A stretch of 50,446 nucleotides of DNA from Dehalococcoidales bacterium (GTDB lineage Bacteria; Chloroflexota; Dehalococcoidia; Dehalococcoidales; BS750m-G39), in assembly GCA_022865485.1 (NCBI GenBank), contig JALHSZ010000019.1, positions 1-50,446 on the forward strand. The letters run 5' to 3'. Under the pieces are notes generated by a model. That model was not told where the DNA came from, did no database searches, and saw only the letters and a program-made list of their open reading frames with translations. The position numbers were made by a program, and so were the translations under genes. Of this stretch, positions 1 to 9,806 are shown piece after piece. Each line of letters begins with the position of its first letter. Position 1 is the first letter of the stretch.

Positions 1-1
1 G

Positions 2-730
2 CATACCAATCCCTGCGGGCTGGCCAGCTATGACGATATCGCCGAGGCCTATCGGCGCGCCTTCAGCGGCGACTCGGTGGCTGCTTTCGGCGGCATTGTG
101 GCTTCCAACCGGACGGTTACGCTGGCGATGGCTAAAGAGATAAAACCCGTCTTTTATGAGATAGTCATCGCCCCGGAGTACGAGCCCGAGGCGTTAAAGC
201 TACTACAGACCAAGAAGGACTTACGCATCTTGGTGGCTAAACTTCCGCCTGGCTATGGCAAAGCGCTGTCGGGTTATCTCGACTTCCGCCGGGTCAAGGG
301 CGGTTTTCTGGTGCAGGACTCCGATTCCCTGCCTGAGGAAAAGGTTGAGCTGAAGACGGTGACCAAGCGAAAGCCGACGGCCGACGAAATAAAAGACCTG
401 CTCTTTGCTTGGAGGGCGGTCAAGCACATAAAGTCCAATGCCATCGGGCTGGCTAAGGATAAGACGCTTTTGGGCATGGGCGCCGGACAGCCCAGCCGCA
501 TTATCAGCGCCCAGATAGCGATAGAAAAGGCGGGAGACAGGGTCAAAGGTAGCGTCCTGGCTTCGGATGCTATGTTCCCCTTCCCCGATGTGGTCGAGGC
601 GGCAGCCAAGGTCGGGGTCACCGCCATTATCCAGCCCGGTGGTTCGATAAGGGATGAAGACTCAATCAAGGCGGCTGATGCCCATAATATGGCGATGGTT
701 TTTACCGGCGTCAGGCACTTCAGGCATTAG
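2..730 (+). CDS. purH: Bifunctional AICAR formyltransferase/IMP cyclohydrolase PurH, C-terminal part (5' end outside window)
   Basis: Frame is open from base 2 (HTNPCGLASYDDIAEAYRRAFSGDSVAAFGGIVASN...) and continues to GAGQPSRIISAQIAI...SDAMFPFPDVVEAAAKVGVTAIIQPGGSIRDEDSIKAADAHNMAMVFTGVRHFRH, typical of the PurH C-terminus. Confidence 0.95.
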   Translation, partial: HTNPCGLASYDDIAEAYRRAFSGDSVAAFGGIVASNRTVTLAMAKEIKPVFYEIVIAPEYEPEALKLLQTKKDLRILVAKLPPGYGKALSGYLDFRRVKGGFLVQDSDSLPEEKVELKTVTKRKPTADEIKDLLFAWRAVKHIKSNAIGLAKDKTLLGMGAGQPSRIISAQIAIEKAGDRVKGSVLASDAMFPFPDVVEAAAKVGVTAIIQPGGSIRDEDSIKAADAHNMAMVFTGVRHFRH

Positions 731-752
731 GCTGTAATAGGGGAGGAAGGCT

Positions 753-2282
753 ATGGCTAACGTAGTTCTGGTTTCCGATATGCTCAGAGGTTTCCTGGAA
801 GAGGGTTATCCTCTCTATTGCGGGGAGAGCGCCCGTCGCATAATCCCCAATATTCAACGCCGGCTGGAACGGGAAATTGCTCAAGGCTCCACCGTGTTCT
901 TCCTCTGCGACCATCACGCCCCCGATGACCCTGAGTTCAGCATGTTTCCCCCCCATGCCATTGAGGGCACTGCTGAGGCCGAGGTCATCCCCGAGTTAGC
1001 CAAGTATAAGGGCGAGATAATACCCAAAAAGACCTATAGTTCATTTTTCGGCACGCCGCTTGAGGAGAAGCTGAAAAAACTGAAGCCGGAGAAGGTGATT
1101 GTCTGCGGGGTGTGCACTCATATCTGCGTGCTCTACGCGGTGGCCGACGCCAGAATCCGTGGCTACGAGGTGGAGGTGCCGGTTGACTGCGTTGCCTCCT
1201 TCGATGAAAAGTCGCACCGATTCGCCCTGGATTATATCGAAAACACCCTGGGGGCTAAATTGACCAACCTGGTGACCAGCCGAGCCAGGCCGCCCAAGTT
1301 CGAACCCCTGGCGGATGTCCTCTCCGGGGAGACGGCCGATATCTACTTCGCCCGTACCCTGGAGATATTGCGTAAAGAGGGACTGAACCCGATGGCGACC
1401 ATGGAGTTCTTCACCAGCCGGGCGGGAGTATTATGTGGCATGGATGAAGTCAAGGCATTGCTGGCCCGAGTTCTGCCCAAGGGCAAGAGTGAGGTGTGGG
1501 CTCTGGCTGAGGGTGATACCATGAAGGAACGTGAGGTAGTGTTGCGCATAACCGCCCCCTACCAGAGCTACGGGCTTTACGAGACGGCGATTGATGGCAT
1601 ACTGGCTCACTGCAGCGGCTGGGCGACGGCTGCCCGGGAGTGTGTAGAAGCTGCCCAGGGGATACCTGTCGTCAGCTTTGGCGCTCGCCACGTTTATCCT
1701 ACGGTGGTGGGAATAATGGATTACGCCGCTATTGTTGGCGGTTGCGTTGGCTGCTCAAGTATCGCCGGGGCGAAGCTGGCTGGCGTTGAGCCATCGGGTA
1801 CGATACCCCATGCCCTGATCCTAGTTATCGGGGATACCGTTGAGGCTACCAAGGCTTTCGATAAGCATATGCCAGCGGGAGTACCCCGTGTCGCCCTGGT
1901 TGATACCTTCAGGGACGAGGCGGAAGAGTCGCTGCTGGTGGCTCAGGCCATGGGTAAGAAGCTTACCAGCGTACGCCTCGATACCCCACAGGAGCGGGGG
2001 CGGGTTACCCCTGAGCTGGTCAAAGAGGTCAGAGCCAGGCTGGACATGGCTGGCTTCAAGAAGGTCAAGATTTTCGCCAGTGGCGGCATTAACCTGGAGC
2101 GCATAAGGCAGTTTATTGAGGCTGGAGCACCGGTTGATGCCTTCGGTGTCGGCAGCTATATCAGCGGGGCAAAGCCCATTGACTTTACCGCCGACCTCCA
2201 CGAGATAGAAGGCAAGCCGATAGCCAAGCGGGGCCGAATCCCCGGCATTACCCCCAACCCCAGGCTCAAGCGCATCATGTAG
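753..2282 (+). CDS. Fused isochorismatase-family nicotinamidase + nicotinate phosphoribosyltransferase
   Basis: N-terminal domain has nicotinamidase-like Asp (LVSDM), Lys (IIPKKTYSSF) and Cys (VCGVCTHICV); the rest resembles a short NAPRTase (GTIPHALILVIGDT, VALVDTFRDEAEESL, VKIFASGGINLERI, DAFGVGSYI). Confidence 0.88.
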   Translation: MANVVLVSDMLRGFLEEGYPLYCGESARRIIPNIQRRLEREIAQGSTVFFLCDHHAPDDPEFSMFPPHAIEGTAEAEVIPELAKYKGEIIPKKTYSSFFGTPLEEKLKKLKPEKVIVCGVCTHICVLYAVADARIRGYEVEVPVDCVASFDEKSHRFALDYIENTLGAKLTNLVTSRARPPKFEPLADVLSGETADIYFARTLEILRKEGLNPMATMEFFTSRAGVLCGMDEVKALLARVLPKGKSEVWALAEGDTMKEREVVLRITAPYQSYGLYETAIDGILAHCSGWATAARECVEAAQGIPVVSFGARHVYPTVVGIMDYAAIVGGCVGCSSIAGAKLAGVEPSGTIPHALILVIGDTVEATKAFDKHMPAGVPRVALVDTFRDEAEESLLVAQAMGKKLTSVRLDTPQERGRVTPELVKEVRARLDMAGFKKVKIFASGGINLERIRQFIEAGAPVDAFGVGSYISGAKPIDFTADLHEIEGKPIAKRGRIPGITPNPRLKRIM

Positions 2283-2297
2283 AGCAAGGAGAGAGTT

Positions 2298-3095
2298 ATG
2301 CTGGAATACATGCTGACCTTCTTTAAATCCTTTTTCGTTTATCCCGGTCTCTCCTGGAGTCTGGCGCTGCTGGGTATTGGCCTGGCGTTTGCCTTTGGCG
2401 CCGCCTGGTTTGCCGATTACTGGACGCCAATCCTTCGTAAACCATGGGCTTGGGCAATTCTCGCCGGCAGTGCCCTGCTGACCCTATTGGCTGTTACTTT
2501 TGTTCAAATCCCCCTGCAATGGTGGACCAGTCAGGCACTAAACCATTTTTGGAGCCAGCAGGTTATTCTAGACTGGCTGTTGCTGGTGGGGATACCAACC
2601 ATAGTTCTCAGCGGGCTGGTTCAGGAGGGGTCAAAGCTGGTGCCGGTGGTATTCTACTGGTGGCGTAAGGGCAGGAAAATCGACCCCAAGACGGGGCTGA
2701 TAATCGGGGCTGTAGCCGGCTTAGGTTTCGGCGTCTTTGAGGCGGTATGGGTACACAACAGCGTCTTTGCCGCTGGCTGGACTTGGTCGGCAGTACAGGT
2801 TGGTGGGGTGGTAGCGCTGGCTGTATTCTGGGAGAGACTCTTTGCTATCGGCTTTCACATTGCCGCCAGTGCCCTGGCTGGCTACGGGCTGGCTAAGGGC
2901 TGGGGATGGCAGTTTTACCTTATAGCCTCTGGCCTGCATGCCCTGTTGAACTACGGTATTGTTTTGCTCTCGTTTGGGCTTTTTGGCACCGTTGGTTTGG
3001 AAATCTATGCCGCTGTTGTGGCAGCGCTGGTAGCCGCTGTTGCCCTCTGGTTACGGTGGTGCAAGTCGTCAAGGCTGGCTGTAGCTGAGGCTTAG
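2298..3095 (+). CDS. Polytopic membrane protein, PrsW/YhfC-like putative intramembrane protease
   Basis: Multiple hydrophobic segments with VQEGSKLVP, GLGFGVFEA, ERLFAIGFHIAASALAGYGL and GLHALLNYG motifs. Confidence 0.6.
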   Translation: MLEYMLTFFKSFFVYPGLSWSLALLGIGLAFAFGAAWFADYWTPILRKPWAWAILAGSALLTLLAVTFVQIPLQWWTSQALNHFWSQQVILDWLLLVGIPTIVLSGLVQEGSKLVPVVFYWWRKGRKIDPKTGLIIGAVAGLGFGVFEAVWVHNSVFAAGWTWSAVQVGGVVALAVFWERLFAIGFHIAASALAGYGLAKGWGWQFYLIASGLHALLNYGIVLLSFGLFGTVGLEIYAAVVAALVAAVALWLRWCKSSRLAVAEA

Positions 3096-4516
3096 CCCGG
3101 CTTAAATTCCAGGCGCAGAACCTGTTTAGTATCCCGGCTGACCTTCGCCCGTTCGTCCAAGCGCCAGCCGACCACCCAGAGGATTTGCTCCTCTGAGCAG
3201 ACAATAGGAATCTGCCCGCGCCAGGTGTTGGGGATTTTGGCGTCTATCATAAACTCGCCCAGTTTCTTGGGCTGGGCTAGGCCCAGGGGTTGAAACCTGT
3301 CTCCCCGCCGCCGGGGCCGCACCATAAGCCTGTCGCCGCTTTTAGCTAGGTCAAGGTAAGCGGTGAAGTCGTCTTTCTCGCTCATCTCTTCTTGCTTTAT
3401 GATAGTCGCCTCTACACGCCAGCCGGGGAGCCTAGTCTCGCCAGGAATGTTCAATGGAAACTCGCCTTTTAAGAGGGGGAGGGGGGAGAGGGCAGTCAGG
3501 TCCGAGGTCAAAAGGTATCGGTTGTATTCTACCGAGAAGGTCAAGCCGCCAGGCAGGCTGAGCCTTTTTCCTGCTGCTTTCGTTGCCAGTGACATCATTT
3601 CTTCAACATGGCGCATCTCAATGTCCTTGGCGCTGCCCAGCAGCCTTTCCACCAAGGCTCGGAGCAGGTAGCGCTTCAGGGTGGGGGGCAACTGGTCAAA
3701 CCCTTTCTTGTCTAAGATAATGCTCTTTTTTTCTTGTCGGGCAACCTCATCCCATAATCGGGTAACCTGTTCATCGAGAAAGTCGATATCGTCCCCGGCA
3801 ATGCGCCCGGTCCGGAGCAGGGCTTCGGTGACACCGGGGTTATAGCTCTCGAGCAAGGGCAGGAGCTGCTGGCGGATTCGGTTCCTCAGCGGCGACAGGG
3901 AAAGATTAGAAGCATCCAGCCGGGGCGTAAGCCGATGCTGGTGGCAATAGTTCTCCGTCTCTTGGTGGCTTATCTCAAGCAGTGGTCTTATGATAGTCAG
4001 GCTATCTACGCCTGACTGCCAGAGTGTAGCTGGTTGCAGTCCCCGCAGCCCTCTGGTGCCGCTTCCCCGGATGAGGTGCATCAGGATAGTCTCTATCTGG
4101 TCGTCCCGTGTATGCCCCACCGCCACCCGCTCGGCACCGATAGCCCCCGCCACCTGAGCCAGGAAGCTGTATCTTACTTCACGGGCGGCTTCTTCCAGCG
4201 ACAGGCGCTCTCGGGCTTGGTAGCCCTTCACATCCCGTTTCTCCATAGTAGCTGGAATAGCGAGCTGGCGGGCTAGGTCGGCAACATAGCTGGCGTCGGC
4301 CTCAGACTCAGCCCCCCGCAGCTGGTGGTTGAGGTGGGCTATGTGCAGTTTTAGTTTAAGCTCTTCCTGGAGATTGGCCAGGATATGAATAAGGCACACC
4401 GAGTCCGCCCCCCCCGATACCGCCACCACCAGCTTCTCGCCGTCTGATATTAGCTGGTGCTCCTGGATGAAGCCCAGCACCCGCTGTTCTAACGATGGCT
4501 GGTTTTCCCCTTTCAT
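3092..4516 (-). CDS. tilS: tRNA(Ile)-lysidine synthase TilS
   Basis: PP-loop VVAVSGGADSVCLIHIL; HLNHQLRGAESEADA; VGHTRDDQIETILMHLIRGSGTRGL. Confidence 0.95.
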   Translation of the reverse strand: MKGENQPSLEQRVLGFIQEHQLISDGEKLVVAVSGGADSVCLIHILANLQEELKLKLHIAHLNHQLRGAESEADASYVADLARQLAIPATMEKRDVKGYQARERLSLEEAAREVRYSFLAQVAGAIGAERVAVGHTRDDQIETILMHLIRGSGTRGLRGLQPATLWQSGVDSLTIIRPLLEISHQETENYCHQHRLTPRLDASNLSLSPLRNRIRQQLLPLLESYNPGVTEALLRTGRIAGDDIDFLDEQVTRLWDEVARQEKKSIILDKKGFDQLPPTLKRYLLRALVERLLGSAKDIEMRHVEEMMSLATKAAGKRLSLPGGLTFSVEYNRYLLTSDLTALSPLPLLKGEFPLNIPGETRLPGWRVEATIIKQEEMSEKDDFTAYLDLAKSGDRLMVRPRRRGDRFQPLGLAQPKKLGEFMIDAKIPNTWRGQIPIVCSEEQILWVVGWRLDERAKVSRDTKQVLRLEFKPG

Positions 4517-4525
4517 GTTATCCCT

Positions 4526-5170
4526 TTAGCCTGTTTTCAAAAGCAGTTTGGTGCGTTGGATAGCGGTGGGGTGGCTAAAGCCCAGGGCGGCGGTTACTTG
4601 CTCCGGCCTCCCCGAGCCACCGCTGTCACAGCGCAGCCTCATGCCTATAGTGCCGGAGCCCTGGCGCCAGTCAATAAGCCAGAGGTCATCAATCAAAGCC
4701 CTCAGGTCATAGTTTCTGGTGCCGGTGTCCCTTTCGTGGTGCCAGGCTAGCTGTTCTGCCGATAGCAGCGAGGCTAGCGCTGCCTTTACCGCCGCTTGGT
4801 CCTTCTCCGTTTCCAGTTCGACCTCATATTCGGCGTAGCCAACCTGCGATTGCAGCGAGGGCATGGTTGGGGCTACCGAATAGACCTGCACTATTTCAAT
4901 ACCCGCCGGCAGTTGCTGACTCACGGCATTGGTGAAGAAATGGGGGGAGACCCATTTGCTGCAGAAGACATCCATCAGCTCCGCCTGGCTGGTTACTCCT
5001 ACCGCTAGCGGCGCCGCTAGCGATATGCGGGGGTGGGGGCTAAATCCCTCGGTGTAGGCTAGCGGTATTTCGGCGCGGTGGAGGGCTCTTTGCCAGAGGC
5101 GCATTATATCCAGATGGGAAATGAACTTTATCTCTTCTCTTCGGCTGAACCTAATCCGCAGTCTCTGCAT
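4526..5170 (-). CDS. TIGR03936/DUF2344 family protein
   Basis: RLRIRFSRREEIKFISHLDIMRLWQRALHRAEIPLAYTEGFSPHPRISLAAPLAVGVTSQAELMDV is characteristic of this radical-SAM-associated family. Confidence 0.8.
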   Translation of the reverse strand: MQRLRIRFSRREEIKFISHLDIMRLWQRALHRAEIPLAYTEGFSPHPRISLAAPLAVGVTSQAELMDVFCSKWVSPHFFTNAVSQQLPAGIEIVQVYSVAPTMPSLQSQVGYAEYEVELETEKDQAAVKAALASLLSAEQLAWHHERDTGTRNYDLRALIDDLWLIDWRQGSGTIGMRLRCDSGGSGRPEQVTAALGFSHPTAIQRTKLLLKTG

Positions 5171-6431
5171 GCTTTTCCTTGGTTATTCGTATCTTCTCAA
5201 TCTTCATCCCCCGCATCTCGGTGATGTCTATCTTCAACTGCTTATACTTCAGCCGCTCACCTTCCCTTGGTATGTGCCCCAAGAGGTGAAGGACAAAGCC
5301 GGCTACAGTCTCGTAGTCGTCGCCTGCGGGGAGGCCTAAGCCCATCTCTTCATTGGCTTCTTCCAGCCGCATCCCGCCATCAATAGAAAAGGTATACTCA
5401 TCAATAGGCTCGTAATCCTTCTCTATCGCTGCCATCTCGTCGCCTACCGGACCAACGATTTCCTCCATCAGCCCGCTTAAAGAGACGATGCCAGCCGTGC
5501 CGCCGAACTCATCGACCACCACCGTCATCCGGTAGTTTTTATCCCTCATCTCGGCAAAGAGCTCGTTGATTCGTTTGCTCTCCGGGGCGAAGTAGGCCGG
5601 CCTAATCAGGTCGTCAATGCAGCTGTCCTCACTGAGAGTTCCTTTAGCCTGAGCCATGACTATATCCTTTACCGAAAGGATGCCGACGACATTATCCCTG
5701 TTGTCCTCATATACCGGAAACCGGGAGAGGGGGGATTGAGCGTAAAGAGTGAGGAAATCGGCTAGTTTGGTGCCCTTTTCTACCCACACTACCTCGGTGC
5801 GTTGTACCATAACTTCGCTGACCGGGCGGTTGCCAAACTCAAATACCTTGTGTAGCATCTCGGCCTCTTCTTCTTCCACCGTCCCCTCCTTGTGCCCTAC
5901 CGAAATCATGGTACGAAATTCCTCTTGGCTAATCGTTGGCTTTAGCTGATTTCCCGTTTCCCCCCACCTGGTAAATCCCAATCCGATACGGTTCAGGACA
6001 TAGACAAAGGGATAAAGGATGAACGCGATAAATTCTATGGGTCTAGCATAGCTCAGGGCCATCTTCTCCCCATAGCGGGTGGCTATGCTCTTAGGAATAA
6101 ACTCGGCGAGAACCAGGGTTAGTATGGTGATTAAAATAACGGCAATGGCTGCCCCTAGTTCTTCACCCCACAATGACACCGCCATGATTGTCCCCAAGGT
6201 AGCTACAGCCGTCTCAAAGAAGTTAATCCCCAAGAGGACTGTAGCCAGGAATTTCTCGGGATGCTCCATAATCTTAGCCACTATTTTAGCCTTGGGATGG
6301 CCAGTATGGATTAGGTGCTGGAGGCGGAGCCTTTGCATGCTGATAAAGGCTGTCTCAGCACTGCAGAAAAAGGCAGCTAACCCCAGGCAGATCAAAAACA
6401 GTATTAGATATAAACTGTTAACGCTTTCCAT
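5151..6431 (-). CDS. Hemolysin/CorC family: CNNM transmembrane domain, CBS pair, transporter-associated domain
   Basis: FFCSAETAFISMQRLRLQ, CBS-like VPVYEDNRDNVVGILSVKDIV, VVVDEFGGTAGIVSLSGLMEEIVG. Start taken at internal MESVNSLYLI (6431) rather than ORF-track M at 6506. Confidence 0.85.
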   Translation of the reverse strand: MESVNSLYLILFLICLGLAAFFCSAETAFISMQRLRLQHLIHTGHPKAKIVAKIMEHPEKFLATVLLGINFFETAVATLGTIMAVSLWGEELGAAIAVILITILTLVLAEFIPKSIATRYGEKMALSYARPIEFIAFILYPFVYVLNRIGLGFTRWGETGNQLKPTISQEEFRTMISVGHKEGTVEEEEAEMLHKVFEFGNRPVSEVMVQRTEVVWVEKGTKLADFLTLYAQSPLSRFPVYEDNRDNVVGILSVKDIVMAQAKGTLSEDSCIDDLIRPAYFAPESKRINELFAEMRDKNYRMTVVVDEFGGTAGIVSLSGLMEEIVGPVGDEMAAIEKDYEPIDEYTFSIDGGMRLEEANEEMGLGLPAGDDYETVAGFVLHLLGHIPREGERLKYKQLKIDITEMRGMKIEKIRITKEKHAETAD

Positions 6432-6579
6432 ATATTGTCCGATATCAGTTTCATCATAACATCGGCCAGTAGGTGTGTCAAAAGGGCTGTATGTCTTACT
6501 TCCCACCCTATCCCGCCCTATAGAGGATTCGACCCAAATCTCCCGTTAAGTGGTGAATTATCCTCATAATAGTGGCTAT

Positions 6580-6587
6580 GTTATAAT
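6580..6587 (+). promoter_or_regulatory. Extended -10 promoter for tsaD
   Basis: TG-T-TATAAT ending 8 nt before the tsaD ATG. Confidence 0.5.
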
Positions 6588-6595
6588 GCAGGGGC

Positions 6596-7573
6596 ATGAA
6601 AATATTAGCTATTGAGACCTCCTGCGATGAGACGGCGGCGGCGGTGGTGGAGGATGGCAGAAGAATACTTTCCAACCAGATTGCCTCTCAGGTGGAAATC
6701 CACGCCCGCTATGGTGGAGTTGTCCCCGAGGTGGCTTCCCGCCAGCACCTACTATCCATTATCCCCATACTAAAACAGGCAATGGCTGAGGCTGGAGTTA
6801 GCTGGGAAGACCTGTCGGGCATTGCTGTCACCGTTGGCCCGGGCCTGGCCGGCTCACTGTTGGTAGGGGTAAATGCGGCTAAGGCGATAGCTCTGGCTCA
6901 TAATTTGCCCCTTATCGGGGTTAACCACCTTGAAGGCCACCTCTACGCCAACTGGCTGGGGGACAAGAGCATTGATTTCCCCATTGTTTGCCTTATCGTT
7001 TCCGGGGGTCATAGTGACCTGGTATTGGTGCGGGGGCATGGCGATTACGTGGTGCTGGGGCGAACCAGGGATGATGCCGCTGGTGAAGCCTTCGATAAAG
7101 CTGCCCGGATATTGGGCCTGGGCTACCCCGGCGGTCCGGCTATCGAGCAGGCAGCCAGAGCTGGCACGGCTTCTCTTCCCCTGCCCCGCGCCTGGTTGAA
7201 GGGGAGCGGTGATTTTAGTTTTAGCGGGGTCAAGACGGCGCTGCTGCGCCTGGCAGAAGCAGGCAAGATTTCGTCAGTGGCTGACGCCGCCGCTAGCTTT
7301 CAGGAAGCGGTGGTCGATGTTCTGGTTAGCAAAACGGTGACTGTCGCCAAGGAGCGCCGGGCAAAACAGGTCTTGCTGGCGGGTGGGGTGGCGTCTAACG
7401 GGTTGCTGCGGCAGCGGCTGGCGGAGAATTCCCCCCTCCCCGTCCTCGTTCCCCCGCCCAACCTGTGCACCGATAACGCGGCTATGATTGCCGCCTGCGG
7501 CTACTACCGCTTGCAGGCAGGCAAGACAAACGGCCTGGACCTTGATGTTATCCCTGGCCTTAAGTTGGGTTAA
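6596..7573 (+). CDS. tsaD: tRNA N6-adenosine threonylcarbamoyltransferase TsaD
   Basis: [52 protein letters not shown]. Confidence 0.97.
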   Translation: MKILAIETSCDETAAAVVEDGRRILSNQIASQVEIHARYGGVVPEVASRQHLLSIIPILKQAMAEAGVSWEDLSGIAVTVGPGLAGSLLVGVNAAKAIALAHNLPLIGVNHLEGHLYANWLGDKSIDFPIVCLIVSGGHSDLVLVRGHGDYVVLGRTRDDAAGEAFDKAARILGLGYPGGPAIEQAARAGTASLPLPRAWLKGSGDFSFSGVKTALLRLAEAGKISSVADAAASFQEAVVDVLVSKTVTVAKERRAKQVLLAGGVASNGLLRQRLAENSPLPVLVPPPNLCTDNAAMIAACGYYRLQAGKTNGLDLDVIPGLKLG

Positions 7574-7664
7574 TCAGAGCACGCTTTATCAAGATAAAAG
7601 GCTACCCTATGCCTCTAGCTATCTGTAAACGGATGAGATTAGCTGTAACTATCTATTTACTAAG

Positions 7665-7693
7665 TTGTAGTTTTAACCCAAGTAGGTTATGAT
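7665..7693 (+). promoter_or_regulatory. Sigma70-type promoter of groESL
   Basis: TTGTAG (7665-7670) - 17 nt - TATGAT (7688-7693); predicted start about 7700, at the CIRCE element. Confidence 0.7.
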
Positions 7694-7699
7694 AAAGCG

Positions 7700-7726
7700 T
7701 TAGCACTCTCGGGCGGAGAGTGCTAA
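7700..7726 (+). promoter_or_regulatory. CIRCE element (HrcA operator)
   Basis: TTAGCACTC-TCGGGCGGA-GAGTGCTAA is a perfect match to the CIRCE consensus (9-N9-9) upstream of groES. Confidence 0.97.
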
Positions 7727-7765
7727 AATAAGAGTAGTAATTGAACTGGAATAAGGAGGATTAGA

Positions 7766-8119
7766 ATGGCGATTTCGCTTCAACCGCTGGCTGACCGAGT
7801 AGTGGTTAAGCCTATTGAAAGGGAGGAGATTACCAAGGGGGGCATTGTCCTGCCTGATACCGCCAAAGAGAAGCCCCAAGAGGGAAAGGTATTGGCGGTC
7901 GGTCCGGGGAAATTATCCGAAGATGGCAAACGGATAGCTATGGACGTTAAGGTCGGCGATGTGGTGCTCTATGTCAAATATGGCGGCACCGAAGTTAAGA
8001 TTGATGGCGAGGAACTGATGATACTGAGTGAGAACGACATTTTAGCCAAGAAAGGTGAGGATATGCCCAAAGCCCGTCCTAAGGTTAGCTCTACAAAAAG
8101 GCAGCATACGACATATTAA
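7766..8119 (+). CDS. groES: Co-chaperonin GroES with about 20-aa C-terminal extension
   Basis: [46 protein letters not shown]; precedes groEL. Confidence 0.97.
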   Translation: MAISLQPLADRVVVKPIEREEITKGGIVLPDTAKEKPQEGKVLAVGPGKLSEDGKRIAMDVKVGDVVLYVKYGGTEVKIDGEELMILSENDILAKKGEDMPKARPKVSSTKRQHTTY

Positions 8120-8131
8120 GGAGGAGATAAC

Positions 8132-9754
8132 ATGGCCAAACAGATTATATTTGATGAAGAAGTCAGACGCGCCATAAAGAAGGGGATAGACACCTTGGCT
8201 GATGTGGTAAAGGTGACTCTGGGCCCCAAGGGGCACTGTGTGGCACTGGACAAGAAGTGGGGAGCCCCGTCGGTCATCGATGACGGGGTCACCATTGCCA
8301 AGGAAATTGAACTCCCCGACCCCTTTGAGAACATGGGCGTTCAACTGGTCAAGGAAGCAGCTACCAAGACCAACGACGCCTGCGGCGACGGCACCACCAC
8401 ATCCACGGTATTGGCTCATGCCATTATCAGTGAAGGCTTTAAGAATGTGGCGGCGGGAGCCGAGCCTATCGCCCTCAAAAAGGGCATCGAGAAGGCGACC
8501 AAAGCCATCGTCGCCGAGCTAAAGCGAGTATCGGTTGAGGTCAAAGGCAAGGAACAGATTGCTCAGGTGGGCACCATCACCGCTAAAGATAAGGAGATCG
8601 GCGACCTGATTGCCGAGGTGATGGAAAAGGTAGGTAAGGACGGCGTTATCACTGTTGAAGAGTCCAAGGGGATTAAGTATGAGACGGACTACGTGGAAGG
8701 CATGCAGTTCGACCGTGGTTACATGAGCGCCTACTTTATTACCAATGCCGAGAAGATGGAGACGGAGATAGAAGACCCCTACATCCTCATCACCGACAAG
8801 AAAATCTCGGCGATGTCCGACCTGCTGCCGGCTCTGGAGAAGGTACTGCAGGTATCTAAAAACCTGCTGATTATCGCCGAGGACGTAGAAGGCGAAGCCC
8901 TGGCCACCCTGGTGGTCAATAAGCTGCGGGGCACTATAAACGTATTGGCGGTTAAAGCGCCCGGATTTGGCGACCGGCGCAAGGCAATGCTGGAAGACAT
9001 CGCCATTCTCACCGGGGGCAAGGTAATCTCGGAGGAAGTCGGGCGCAAGCTGGACTCAGTTACCGTGGAAGACCTGGGTCGGGCCCGCAGGGTAACCTCC
9101 GATAAGGACAACACCACCATCGTTGAAGGTAAGGGTTCAGAAGGAGCCATCAAAGCCAGAATCAAGCAGATTAAGGCTCAGATAGAGGAGACCACCTCCG
9201 ATTTTGACCGTGAGAAACTGCAGGAAAGACAGGCCAAGCTGGTCGGTGGTGTTGGTGTAATCAAGGTTGGGGCGGCTACTGAGGTTGAGCTTAAAGAGAG
9301 GAAGCACCGGGTCGAAGACGCGCTGTCAGCCACCCGGGCGGCGGTAGAAGAGGGTATTCTGCCCGGTGGTGGAGTGGCTTTGCTGCGGGCTACTTCGGTT
9401 TTAAAGAAGGTGGATGCCAGCGCCGATGAAATTACTGGGGTTAATATTGTGCGCAAAGCGGTGGAGGAGCCGATTCGCTGGATTGCGGAAAACGCTGGCA
9501 GGGACGGCTCGGTAATAGTCGACGCGGTGAAGAAGAGCAAGGCCGGTGTTGGCTATGATGCCGAGGCCGATGAGTTTGGTGATATGGTGGCCAAGGGCAT
9601 TATTGACCCGACCAAGGTGGTGAGGTCGGCCCTGGAGAATGCCGCCAGTATTGCCGCCATGGTTTTGATTACCGAGTCTCTGGTGGCTGACATACCGGAG
9701 AAGGAAAAGACGCCGGGAATGTCGGCCGGCGGTGGCATGGAAGGTATGTACTAA
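8132..9754 (+). CDS. groEL: Chaperonin GroEL
   Basis: [45 protein letters not shown]-terminus GGGMEGMY. Confidence 0.98.
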   Translation: MAKQIIFDEEVRRAIKKGIDTLADVVKVTLGPKGHCVALDKKWGAPSVIDDGVTIAKEIELPDPFENMGVQLVKEAATKTNDACGDGTTTSTVLAHAIISEGFKNVAAGAEPIALKKGIEKATKAIVAELKRVSVEVKGKEQIAQVGTITAKDKEIGDLIAEVMEKVGKDGVITVEESKGIKYETDYVEGMQFDRGYMSAYFITNAEKMETEIEDPYILITDKKISAMSDLLPALEKVLQVSKNLLIIAEDVEGEALATLVVNKLRGTINVLAVKAPGFGDRRKAMLEDIAILTGGKVISEEVGRKLDSVTVEDLGRARRVTSDKDNTTIVEGKGSEGAIKARIKQIKAQIEETTSDFDREKLQERQAKLVGGVGVIKVGAATEVELKERKHRVEDALSATRAAVEEGILPGGGVALLRATSVLKKVDASADEITGVNIVRKAVEEPIRWIAENAGRDGSVIVDAVKKSKAGVGYDAEADEFGDMVAKGIIDPTKVVRSALENAASIAAMVLITESLVADIPEKEKTPGMSAGGGMEGMY

Positions 9755-9775
9755 TCAGCCATTACTACCTGATAG

Positions 9776-9806
9776 AAATAGCCCTTCAGCTGAAGGGCTA
9801 TTTTTT
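9776..9806. terminator. Intrinsic, probably bidirectional terminator between groEL and the convergent M16 peptidase gene
   Basis: Perfect palindrome AAATAGCCCTTCAGCTGAAGGGCTATTT (9776-9803) with T run. Confidence 0.9.
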
